From contig CACZYN010000063.1 in NCBI GenBank assembly GCA_902785445.1, forward strand, positions 1 to 9,051: a stretch of 9,051 nucleotides of DNA. Reading direction: 5' to 3'. This document shows positions 1-6,400 of the stretch, piece by piece. The stretch is from an uncultured Anaerovibrio sp. (GTDB taxonomy: Bacteria; Bacillota; Negativicutes; Selenomonadales; Selenomonadaceae). The notes beneath the pieces are model-generated. The model was not told the DNA's origin. It saw only the letters and a program-made list of their open reading frames with translations, and made no database searches. Positions within the stretch are counted from its first letter, which is position 1, and each line of letters starts with the position of its first letter. The position numbers were made by a program, and so were the translations under genes.

Positions 1-12
1 CGGGCTCTATCG

Positions 13-263
13 CTCTAGCCATCCGCCCCCTGCCCATAATGTATCGTCACGACATATAGTGTTAACTCTATACTGATGGACACAGGGGAAACTTTTTCGC
101 CTGGAAGAGCGGAGTCGACTGCCGGAGGCTCAGCATGGGAACTTATTGGGGGTTCGCCTCGATGTATGTGCGGCTCTGCCGCATTTGGAAGAAGCAAAAT
201 AATAAAAGTACATGCTGATTTGACGCAGTGATGAAGCCGAAAAGGATTTCCCCGTGGCTAGAA
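13..263 (+). ncRNA. Candidate structured non-coding RNA, family not recognised
   Basis: This stretch is richer in G+C than the other spacers and has no credible protein gene. By eye it closes into one domain: a 9-bp stem pairs 14-22 with 254-262 (CTAGCC with GGCTAG at its core). Inside it are 44-50 with 228-234 (7 bp) and 130-137 with 211-218 (8 bp, TCAGCATG with CATGCTGA). Local hairpins lie at 83-103, 107-131, 144-164 and 169-183; the 107-131 one competes with the 130-137 stem for two bases. A C-rich strand at 26-37 could pair with G-runs at 148-152 and 135-139 or with CAGGGG at 83-88. Several stems use G-T pairs that would be G-U on the plus strand but A-C mismatches on the minus strand, which favours plus. 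I see no tRNA, tmRNA acceptor end, SRP, RNase P or lysine-riboswitch signature. A promoter would lie outside the window, and the 3' end is unclear. Confidence 0.4.
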
Positions 264-283
264 GAAAACTACCAAACCAAATT

Positions 284-333
284 TGCATAAAATAAATCCC
301 GCTGACCAGTCAAAGGACCAATCAACGGGATTA
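284..333 (-). terminator. Rho-independent terminator of the dapB-asd operon
   Basis: Read on the minus strand, the 7-bp arms AATCCCG and CGGGATT at 326-332 and 294-300 enclose a further ten pairs, many of them G-U, around a CTTT loop. A T-rich tail (TTTATTTTATG) follows. On the plus strand the wobble pairs become mismatches and the tail is poor in T, so termination from the asd side is the better reading. The hairpin starts about 29 bases after the asd stop codon. Confidence 0.8.
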
Positions 334-360
334 CTATACAACCATCAAATATTATGCAAT

Positions 361-1398
361 TTATTTCTTGATCATATCATGCTCGATCATGTATTCCGCA
401 ATCTGGAGCGCATTCAAAGCTGCACCCTTGCGAATCTGGTCACCGCATACCCACAGATTCAGACCATGATCAATGGAATAATCCTTGCGGATACGACCAA
501 CCTCCACATCATTCTTGCCGGAGGTCATGAGTGGCATTGGATATTCCTGCTCATCCGGATTATCGTTTAAGGTAACCCCAGGGAACTTGGCCAGAACTTC
601 CCGAGCCCTTTCCACAGATACTTCGTCCTCAAATTCAATGTTCACGGACTCAGCATGGCTGCGATATACCGGAACGCGGATAGTAGTGGCAGTAATGCGC
701 ATATCCTGATCGTTCATTATTTTCTTGGTCTCGTCAATCATCTTCATTTCTTCCTTGGTATACAGGTTTTCCTTGAAGACATCAATCTGCGGAATCAGGT
801 TAAAGGCAATCTGATAATGCTTCTTCAGGGCGGCACCTGGCAAAATGTTAGCTACCACTTCCTTGCCCTCGTTTATATCCTTCACCTGCTGCTCCAGCTC
901 CGCCATAGCTTCCTTACCACCACCGGATACTGCCTGATAGGTGGAAACCACTACACGCTTAATCTTGGACACATCATAGAGTGGCTTCAGAGCCATAACC
1001 ATGATGATGGTGGAACAGTTTGGATTGGCAATAATGCCCTTGTGCCAGGAAATATCCTCCGGATTAACCTCCGGAACAATAAGTGGCACCTCCGGATCCA
1101 TCCGGAAGGTACTGGAATTATCAATAACTACGGCACCAGCCTTGGCTGCAGCCGGGCCCAAGGTCTTGCTGATAGAACCACCGGCAAAAAGAGCAATATC
1201 CACATCATTAAAGGAGTTTTCCGTAGCTTCCTCCACGGTGTATTCCTTGCCCATGAACTGGATTTTCTTGCCGGCAGACCGCTTGGAAGCCAACAATTTC
1301 AAGTTAGCAAAGGGAAACTTGCGCTCTTCAATGAGATTTAAAAATTCCTGGCCTACTGCACCAGTAGCCCCCAAAATAGCCACATTGTAATTCTTCAT
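361..1398 (-). CDS. asd: Aspartate-semialdehyde dehydrogenase
   Basis: Reduces L-aspartyl-4-phosphate to L-aspartate-4-semialdehyde with NADPH in the cytoplasm, at the branch point to lysine/diaminopimelate, threonine and methionine. The 345-residue length is normal for the family. The N-terminal nucleotide-binding motif GATGAVGQ is at residues 10-17. The phosphate-contacting SSTFRM lies at 95-100, and the catalytic cysteine is C128 in NPNCST (125-130). The QAVSGGG turn is at 155-161, the catalytic histidine is H248 in RVPVYRSHAES, and GRIRKD is at 301-306, so all key residues are present. The ATG start is preceded by a strong ribosome site (AGAGGAGAG, 1405-1413) 6 bases upstream. The gene follows dapB by 29 bases with no terminator or clear promoter between them, so the two are almost certainly cotranscribed. 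A terminator follows at 284-333. Confidence 0.97.
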   Translation of the reverse strand: MKNYNVAILGATGAVGQEFLNLIEERKFPFANLKLLASKRSAGKKIQFMGKEYTVEEATENSFNDVDIALFAGGSISKTLGPAAAKAGAVVIDNSSTFRMDPEVPLIVPEVNPEDISWHKGIIANPNCSTIIMVMALKPLYDVSKIKRVVVSTYQAVSGGGKEAMAELEQQVKDINEGKEVVANILPGAALKKHYQIAFNLIPQIDVFKENLYTKEEMKMIDETKKIMNDQDMRITATTIRVPVYRSHAESVNIEFEDEVSVERAREVLAKFPGVTLNDNPDEQEYPMPLMTSGKNDVEVGRIRKDYSIDHGLNLWVCGDQIRKGAALNALQIAEYMIEHDMIKK

Positions 1399-1427
1399 AT
1401 CTATCTCTCCTCTAAAATATATCCCTA

Positions 1428-2219
1428 TTAATCCATGAAATTATCCAAACCCACAATCAAGCCCTGACGACCCAATATTTTCTTGCAGGCCAGGCATACT
1501 CCCGGCATAAAGGACTCCCGGTTAAGGGAATCATGACGAATGGTCAAGGTCTGCCCCAAGCCACCGAAAATTACCTCCTGATGAGCTACATAGCCTGGCA
1601 GACGGACACTGTGAATGTGCATACCGTCCACATCTGCTCCCCGGGCTCCAGTCACCTTCTCTGTTTCCGCTGGGTTACCCTGCTTATGGGCCTGACGAAC
1701 CTCGGAAATCAGCGCCGCTGTCTGAAGAGCCGTACCGGATGGTGCATCCAGCTTCTTGTCATGGTGCAGCTCGATAATCTCCACCTCAGGCATATATTTA
1801 GCTGCCTGCTTGGCCATCAGCATCATCAGTACAGCACCAATAGCAAAGTTCGGAGCAATAAACACAGGAGTACCATTGTCCTTGGCCAGCTGCTCCAGCT
1901 CCTGCTTTTGCTGATCCGACAGACCTGTGGTACCAATTACCGGAGCTACCTTATTTTTAAGAGCCACACTGGCATTGCCAAACACCACATCGGGAATTGT
2001 AAAATCCACCATAACCTGCGGCTGAGTCTTGGCGATAGTTTCTGCCAAATCCTTGGTATAGTTTACACCACATTTAGGCAGACCAACTACCTCACCAGCA
2101 TCCCCTTCACCTACTATATCAACGGCACCAACCAGCTCCAGCTCCTTATCCTCAAGGACTGCCTTCACCACTGCCTGACCCATACGGCCGTAAGCACCGC
2201 TTACCAATACCTTTATCAC
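1428..2219 (-). CDS. dapB: 4-hydroxy-tetrahydrodipicolinate reductase
   Basis: Catalyses the NAD(P)H-dependent reduction that yields tetrahydrodipicolinate in the diaminopimelate/lysine pathway. From the GTG start the protein is 263 residues, the usual DapB size. The dinucleotide-binding loop GAYGRMG is at residues 8-14, GTTG at 96-99, and the signature ELHHDKKLDAPSGTA at 150-164 carries H152 and K156, equivalent to the catalytic His and Lys of the E. coli enzyme; PNFAIG is at 123-128. The frame stays open further upstream to a GTG at 2270, but the GTG at 2219 has an ideal GGAGGG site 8 bases before it and begins exactly at the family N-terminus (MIKVLVSGA). Its product pathway uses the semialdehyde made by the downstream asd product. 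dapA and lysC are not in view. Confidence 0.97.
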   Translation of the reverse strand: MIKVLVSGAYGRMGQAVVKAVLEDKELELVGAVDIVGEGDAGEVVGLPKCGVNYTKDLAETIAKTQPQVMVDFTIPDVVFGNASVALKNKVAPVIGTTGLSDQQKQELEQLAKDNGTPVFIAPNFAIGAVLMMLMAKQAAKYMPEVEIIELHHDKKLDAPSGTALQTAALISEVRQAHKQGNPAETEKVTGARGADVDGMHIHSVRLPGYVAHQEVIFGGLGQTLTIRHDSLNRESFMPGVCLACKKILGRQGLIVGLDNFMD

Positions 2220-2227
2220 CCAAAAAT

Positions 2228-2233
2228 CCCTCC
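2228..2233 (-). promoter_or_regulatory. Ribosome binding site fixing the dapB GTG start
   Basis: GGAGGG on the minus strand, 8 bases before the GTG at 2219. It supports the 263-residue DapB over a 17-residue longer reading that would start at the very 5' end of the predicted transcript. Confidence 0.85.
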
Positions 2234-2256
2234 AGACATATAAATATCTACCAAAA

Positions 2257-2270
2257 GTGCCTATAGACAC
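2257..2270 (-). promoter_or_regulatory. Small hairpin at the 5' end of the dapB-asd leader
   Basis: On the minus strand GTGTC and GGCAC pair (one G-U) around a TATA loop, immediately followed by TTTT. The predicted transcription start is near 2271, so this hairpin would sit at the extreme 5' end of the mRNA. It may protect the 5' end from decay. The stem is too short to be a confident attenuator. Confidence 0.35.
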
Positions 2271-2277
2271 CTTTTAT

Positions 2278-2306
2278 ATAATACTTTAAAATAGCAGTGT
2301 AATCAA
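2278..2306 (-). promoter_or_regulatory. Sigma-A-type promoter of dapB-asd
   Basis: On the minus strand a -35 box TTGATT (2301-2306) and a -10 box TATTAT (2278-2283) are separated by exactly 17 bases in an AT-rich context. Each box matches its consensus at four or five of six positions. The start of transcription would fall near 2271, giving a leader of about 50 bases before the GTG of dapB. Confidence 0.75.
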
Positions 2307-2412
2307 GAAAATTTTACACATTTTCCATTCTCATTGCACAATTGTTTATATTTTTGCAATATAAGCTTACATTTTATGTTGTTTTTATTTCTAAAGAAGG
2401 GTCGGATTATCT
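2307..2412. promoter_or_regulatory. Divergent AT-rich spacer upstream of the TtcA-like gene
   Basis: Strongly AT-rich DNA between the dapB promoter and the plus-strand gene at 2413. A weak plus-strand promoter can be proposed: TTGCAC at 2334-2339 and AATATA at 2358-2363, spacing 18. An AAGAAGG ribosome site at 2394-2400 precedes the TTG start by 12 bases, slightly long. I see no riboswitch or clear operator here. Confidence 0.35.
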
Positions 2413-3201
2413 TTGAAAATTAACCTTCCGCAGTTGTATTTCAGTAAATTAATGCGGGCAATTACCGAATTTGAACTTATAGAAAATGATGACCAAATAT
2501 TATTGGGTATCTCCGGTGGCAAGGACAGCATCTTTTTGGCCTATGCCATGGCCATGATGCGCCAACGGTTAAAAAAGAAGTTTTCTTTAAAAGCCCTTAC
2601 CATAAATCCCATGTTCTCCCCAGACTTTTCCCAAAAGGTGGAGGCCATACGTGCTTTCATGAAGGAGCTGGATATACCCTTTGCAACCATCGACGTGGAT
2701 ATTGCCGGCACTATAGAAGCTCAACAGGGCAAAGAACCTTGTTACACCTGTGCCTTTTTCCGTCGAGGTGCCGTAAACCGCTTCGCCAAGGAACAGGGCT
2801 GCAACAAAGTTGCCTATGCCCATCACCATGATGACGCGGTGGAAACATTTTTCATGAGCCTTCTGTATTCCGGGCAGCTTCATACCTTTACTCCCAAAAC
2901 TTACTTAGATAAAATGGATATTACGGTAATACGGCCACTGGTATATTTCCGGGAGCAAGAAATAATTGATGCCCAGCAATATCACGGGTTTGTTCCCATT
3001 CCTTCTCCTTGCCCCCATGATGGCCACACCATTCGGCAAACTGTCAAGGAACTGATTGTTACAATGAGCAAAGACAACCCGCAGCTGTACTCCCATTTGG
3101 CTGCCGCCATGCGCCAGGATAATCTGGGAGAATTATGGCCCGCCAGCAAAAACCGCCAGGAAATGAAAAAAGCCTATTACAGCTATATGTACGGAAAATA
3201 A
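2413..3201 (+). CDS. TtcA-like PP-loop ATPase, probable tRNA 2-thiolation enzyme
   Basis: Member of the adenine-nucleotide alpha-hydrolase PP-loop family most like TtcA, which activates C32 of certain tRNAs with ATP and inserts sulfur using a [4Fe-4S] cluster. The ATP pyrophosphate loop SGGKDS is at residues 34-39. A CxxC pair (C110, C113, in EPCYTCAFFRRG) and a late cysteine C200 (in PSPCPHDG) match the three cluster ligands of TtcA. AYAHHHDDAVETFF at 135-147 is the second nucleotide-site motif. The length of 262 residues is slightly short for TtcA proper. The proposed TTG start keeps N-terminal residues that precede the core; the next ATG, at residue 14, would still leave the catalytic domain intact. 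It is the only plus-strand protein gene, monocistronic, divergent from dapB. A TtcA-family enzyme with another tRNA target is the main alternative. Confidence 0.85.
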   Translation: MKINLPQLYFSKLMRAITEFELIENDDQILLGISGGKDSIFLAYAMAMMRQRLKKKFSLKALTINPMFSPDFSQKVEAIRAFMKELDIPFATIDVDIAGTIEAQQGKEPCYTCAFFRRGAVNRFAKEQGCNKVAYAHHHDDAVETFFMSLLYSGQLHTFTPKTYLDKMDITVIRPLVYFREQEIIDAQQYHGFVPIPSPCPHDGHTIRQTVKELIVTMSKDNPQLYSHLAAAMRQDNLGELWPASKNRQEMKKAYYSYMYGK

Positions 3202-3203
3202 AC

Positions 3204-3230
3204 AGGATGGCAGCTTGACACTGCCATCCT
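3204..3230. terminator. Bidirectional terminator between convergent genes
   Basis: A perfect 10-bp stem (AGGATGGCAG at 3204-3213, CTGCCATCCT at 3221-3230) with a 7-base loop. T-rich sequence follows in both directions: ATTAATTTTCTTT on plus, GTTTATTTTCC on minus. It begins 2 bases after the stop of the TtcA-like gene and 1 base after the stop of the EAL gene, so one hairpin serves both. Confidence 0.88.
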
Positions 3231-3231
3231 A

Positions 3232-4860
3232 TTAATTTTCTTTATTTAACATTTTTTCGTAATCCGGAACGGACAACGGACGGCTGAAGTAGTATCCCTG
3301 TACCATATCACAGCCATATTTCCTCAAAATATCCACCTGGAACTTCTCCTCAATTCCTTCGGCGATAGTTCTTATCCCCATTGTTTTGGCCATCTGTATC
3401 ATGTAACGAATAACCGCGGTTTCCTTTTCCGTCATATTAAGACTCATGTTGTCAAAGAAGCTTTTATCCAGCTTCAAAGTATCCAGCGGAATGCGTCTGA
3501 GCAGGCCCAAGGAGGACATACCGGTACCAAAATCATCAATAGAAATCTTAAAGCCCTGGCTATGAATTTCATTGACAAAATTTACCACCATATCCTCGTC
3601 AACCTCGGAAGAACTCTCCAATATCTCAAAATCAATCAGTTCCTGAGGCACATCATACAAAAACAGTCTTTCTTTAACAAATTCGATATAGCCTGGCCCG
3701 TTGACCATTGTCGGCCGGGAGACATTGATGGAAATTGGGGCAACCTCTAACCCCTTTGAGCGCCATTCACAGATATTCTGACAAACCAAATCCACCACAT
3801 GCATATCCAACCGTATAGCGTTTCCATCCCGTTCAAAAACCGGAATGAATTTACCTGGTGGCATAAAGCCCAACTCGTTGCTATCCCAGCGTATCAAGGC
3901 TTCCGCTCCGCCATGGACAGCCTCTTCTCCATGGATATAGAACTTAGGCTGATAATAAATCATAAATTCGCCCCGTTCAATACCAATAAGAAACGCATCC
4001 TCTATTTTTTTATCCTCTAAAATGGCCTGACGCATGCTTTCGTCAAATATAGACACAGAATTTACATTCTTGTTCTTTCCCTCTTTGCGGGCAATGTTGG
4101 CGTTATCACCAATTTTAGCCACCAGCTCCAGACAGCGCTCCTGGAGATCCTCTCCCTCAAAGCCCTGCAAGCTCTCCCGCATTTCCTTGGCCTTAATGAT
4201 CACACCACCAGCGGAGAAGGACAGTGCATGATTGTAAATACCGCCATCAATACCATCAAGGAAATCCTGATCATCGGTGGACACCAAATCAATGGCAATG
4301 CTATCCAAAACATCGCGTATACGTTCAAAATCAGCTGACCTTCCCTGACTCTTCAACAATAAATAGAACAGGTCATTACTGATCCTGTAACACTGTTCAC
4401 CTTCCTGCAGCCTATTCTTAAGCATGCTGGCTACCATTTTTATTATCTTGGTACCGCAGGTAAAGCCAAAAATTTCATTTACCGTCTTGAATTTATCAAT
4501 ATCCATGGCCACCATAATATAATCCTGTGGCTCTTCATCACTGCAAAGAATATTGGTAATATCCTCATGATAAGCCGCTATATTAGGCAACTGGGTAACA
4601 GCATCCCGAACAGAATAAGCTTTTTGAGTCATTATCTGCTTTATATCACAAAACAGACAATAACCCACCCCTAAGACAAAGAGGACAAACAAAAGCAACA
4701 GCGCCTTATCCAGCTCCCACAACAAGCCATTCGCCTTTTCCAGAGAGAGTTCACCCAAAAGACGATTCCCTATTTTATTACTAAGACACATCATTATTAT
4801 CGCCATAACAGCAGTCAGCGAAAACAATAAATAAATTCTATGCCGAAGCCCCTTAACCAT
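3232..4860 (-). CDS. Membrane-anchored degenerate GGDEF / intact EAL c-di-GMP phosphodiesterase
   Basis: 542 residues from the ATG at 4860. Two membrane helices (about 9-26 and 53-71) flank a short outside loop of about 27 residues, so no large sensor domain is present. A GGDEF fold follows (DAVTQLPN at 86-93, MDIDKFK near 120), but the signature GGDEF is replaced by SNDLF at 161-165 and there is no RxxD inhibitory site, so cyclase activity is unlikely; a GTP-sensing or dimerising role is inferred. The EAL domain (about 290-535) has EAL at 320-322, N379, E412/E415, D442-D443 in the DDFGTG loop, K463, E501 and Q521, all the metal- and substrate-binding residues expected of an active phosphodiesterase that cuts c-di-GMP to pGpG. 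A longer TTG start at 4914 overlaps the predicted promoter and was not used. Its own promoter lies at 4900-4928. Confidence 0.92.
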   Translation of the reverse strand: MVKGLRHRIYLLFSLTAVMAIIMMCLSNKIGNRLLGELSLEKANGLLWELDKALLLLFVLFVLGVGYCLFCDIKQIMTQKAYSVRDAVTQLPNIAAYHEDITNILCSDEEPQDYIMVAMDIDKFKTVNEIFGFTCGTKIIKMVASMLKNRLQEGEQCYRISNDLFYLLLKSQGRSADFERIRDVLDSIAIDLVSTDDQDFLDGIDGGIYNHALSFSAGGVIIKAKEMRESLQGFEGEDLQERCLELVAKIGDNANIARKEGKNKNVNSVSIFDESMRQAILEDKKIEDAFLIGIERGEFMIYYQPKFYIHGEEAVHGGAEALIRWDSNELGFMPPGKFIPVFERDGNAIRLDMHVVDLVCQNICEWRSKGLEVAPISINVSRPTMVNGPGYIEFVKERLFLYDVPQELIDFEILESSSEVDEDMVVNFVNEIHSQGFKISIDDFGTGMSSLGLLRRIPLDTLKLDKSFFDNMSLNMTEKETAVIRYMIQMAKTMGIRTIAEGIEEKFQVDILRKYGCDMVQGYYFSRPLSVPDYEKMLNKEN

Positions 4861-4867
4861 TGCCATA

Positions 4868-4871
4868 CCCC
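4868..4871 (-). promoter_or_regulatory. Ribosome binding site supporting the ATG at 4860
   Basis: GGGG on the minus strand lies 7 bases before the ATG at 4860. The other in-frame starts (ATG at 4878 and 4866, TTG at 4914) lack a properly spaced purine-rich site. Confidence 0.5.
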
Positions 4872-4899
4872 AAATCATAAAATTTAATCTACAACTTAT

Positions 4900-4928
4900 A
4901 TTATATACCACCAAGGCACAGATTTGAA
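4900..4928 (-). promoter_or_regulatory. Promoter of the GGDEF/EAL gene
   Basis: On the minus strand a consensus -10 box TATAAT (4900-4905) lies 17 bases from TTCAAA (4923-4928), a four-of-six match to the -35 consensus. The -35 box directly abuts the stop codon of the upstream MFS gene. Transcription would start near 4893, about 33 bases before the ATG at 4860. The gene may therefore be expressed independently of the transporter, although no terminator separates them and read-through is possible. Confidence 0.6.
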
Positions 4929-6287
4929 CTATATTTGTTCTTTCTTATTCCGGGCCAGGGAAGCTCCTACTCCTAACAAACACACAAAAGCAAATATCCG
5001 GAAAATCATTGCCATGGCATAAAGAAGTCCGCTGTTATCGGCTCCGTTTATGGATTTTACTGCATTTACATCCATCACAATAGTCACTATGGCCATGGAT
5101 ATAGCCTGGCCAATTATCCGCATAGTAGCTAACAAAGAGGATGCGGTACCATAATACCGGGGACTGATTGCACTCATAATGGCATTATTATTCGGAGAAG
5201 CGAAGAGGGCAAAGCCCACGCCAATTACCACCAATATACCACCTACCAGAAATAGCGGACTGCCTTCGTCCAAGGATGACAGCACCAACAAACCTATACA
5301 ATTTATGGTCATTCCCACCGACGCCACTTTTCCTGGTTCAATTTGGTCTGATAAGGAGCCTGCTTTAGGAGATAATATTGCCATAACCATGAACTGCAGT
5401 AATAAAATACTACCTGCTTCCGGTGCCGTCAACCCACACACCACCTGCAAGTACAACGACAACAGGAAACTTATGGCAAAGGTGGCGGCATAATGCAACA
5501 AAGCTGCCAGATTACTAAAAGAAAACGCCTTATTACCTATGAACAAGTTTACATCCAGCATAGGGCATTCAGCCTTACATTCCTGCCATATAAAGAGCAA
5601 TAGGCCCAATATACCGGCTATAAACAGAAATATACCTATTTCCTGTCGGCTGATTTCCGAAAAGCCATATAACAGCAATGGGGCCGTTATCATATAACAA
5701 AGGCTGCCTGCAATATCAAACTTGCCTTCCCGGTCACCATACCATTCTTCCTTTACTTGCCACAGAAAAATCAGTCCCGAGGCGGCTACCAAACCAGTGA
5801 GGTAGAAAAACCACCGCCAGCCAAAATAGTGACAAATAAAACCGCCAATAGCCGGACCGCAAGTAAGCCCCACGTAAACCGCTGCTGTGGAATAGCCTAA
5901 TATTTTACCCCGCATGGATTTTTCATATACGGACACCAATACTGCCATACCAGGGCCAAATACCATGGCCATAAATCCCCCCTGTAAAAACCGAATACCA
6001 CAAAGGAATTCCACTGACTGGGAAAATCCCCCAACTATCAGCAACAGTGAAAAGAAAACAATACCTATTTTGTATAATTTCATCCGGCCAAAAATATCGG
6101 CTGCCTTCCCCAAAGGCAAGGTAAAAATTGCCGAACCAAAGAGATAAGCCGCAGCTACCCGGCTCAAATCACCGGCCCCTGCGCCAAACTCCTGGCCAAT
6201 AGATGGTAAGGCCACATTTATACCACTTCCCACCAGAGCACCAATGAAGGAAGTTATCATAACTGCATACAAAATCAACCGTTGCAA
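4929..6287 (-). CDS. MFS transporter, DHA2 (EmrB/QacA-like) drug-export type
   Basis: A 452-residue polytopic inner-membrane protein, probably a proton-driven exporter of drugs or metabolites. The cytoplasmic-loop motif A (GKAADIFGRMK) is at 60-70 and the antiporter motif C region (GLTCGPAIGGF, then WRWFFYL) at 140-163. The central FDIAGSLCYMITAPLLLYGFSE near 190 and PMLDVNLF after the next helix are typical of 14-helix DHA2 proteins rather than 12-helix families. The first-helix motif reads SGINVALPSI without the Asp common in DHA2 members, so substrate handling may differ. The start is TTG, with AGAGGGTGA (6292-6300) 4 bases upstream. It follows the chemoreceptor terminator at 6345-6383, so it probably has its own promoter in 6310-6346; a weak candidate is TTGTTG/TATTGT with spacing 18. 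No adjacent regulator or membrane-fusion partner is visible, and the substrate cannot be told. Confidence 0.9.
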   Translation of the reverse strand: MQRLILYAVMITSFIGALVGSGINVALPSIGQEFGAGAGDLSRVAAAYLFGSAIFTLPLGKAADIFGRMKLYKIGIVFFSLLLIVGGFSQSVEFLCGIRFLQGGFMAMVFGPGMAVLVSVYEKSMRGKILGYSTAAVYVGLTCGPAIGGFICHYFGWRWFFYLTGLVAASGLIFLWQVKEEWYGDREGKFDIAGSLCYMITAPLLLYGFSEISRQEIGIFLFIAGILGLLLFIWQECKAECPMLDVNLFIGNKAFSFSNLAALLHYAATFAISFLLSLYLQVVCGLTAPEAGSILLLQFMVMAILSPKAGSLSDQIEPGKVASVGMTINCIGLLVLSSLDEGSPLFLVGGILVVIGVGFALFASPNNNAIMSAISPRYYGTASSLLATMRIIGQAISMAIVTIVMDVNAVKSINGADNSGLLYAMAMIFRIFAFVCLLGVGASLARNKKEQI

Positions 6288-6344
6288 TAAATCACCCTCT
6301 TACCACCTTTGATTTTACAATAATTAAAAAAAATATTCTACAAC

Positions 6345-6383
6345 AAAAAGGCTCTGAAAGATGCCTAAGCACCTTTCAGAGCC
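6345..6383 (-). terminator. Terminator of the complete chemoreceptor gene
   Basis: Perfect 11-bp stem (GGCTCTGAAAG with CTTTCAGAGCC, 6350-6360 and 6373-6383), 12-base loop, then TTTTTGTTG on the minus strand. It lies 17 bases after the stop codon of the receptor gene. Confidence 0.93.
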
Positions 6384-6400
6384 CTAAAACTATTTCATCA

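Noticed and set aside
15..197. 60-codon minus-strand open frame near the left edge
   Set aside because: No recognisable domain, no clear ribosome site, and it lies entirely within the region that folds as an RNA-like domain.
1..283. Lysine riboswitch, tmRNA end, tRNA or c-di-GMP riboswitch at the left edge
   Set aside because: I looked for the conserved sequence elements of each on both strands and did not find them; a GGTTCG and a CCTCCGG string were suggestive only in isolation.
655..1341. 228-codon plus-strand frame opposite asd
   Set aside because: Antisense shadow of asd; no family motifs.
1533..2243. 236-codon plus-strand frame opposite dapB
   Set aside because: Antisense shadow of dapB, whose catalytic motifs are all intact; its composition is low-complexity and unlike any family.
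2217..2270. Longer dapB reading from a GTG at 2270
   Set aside because: It would start at the first bases of the predicted transcript inside a hairpin, adds residues absent from the family, and ignores the GGAGGG site before the GTG at 2219.
4861..4914. TTG start for the EAL protein at 4914
   Set aside because: The sequence overlaps a good -10 box, has no ribosome site, and adds residues before an otherwise normal membrane-anchor start.
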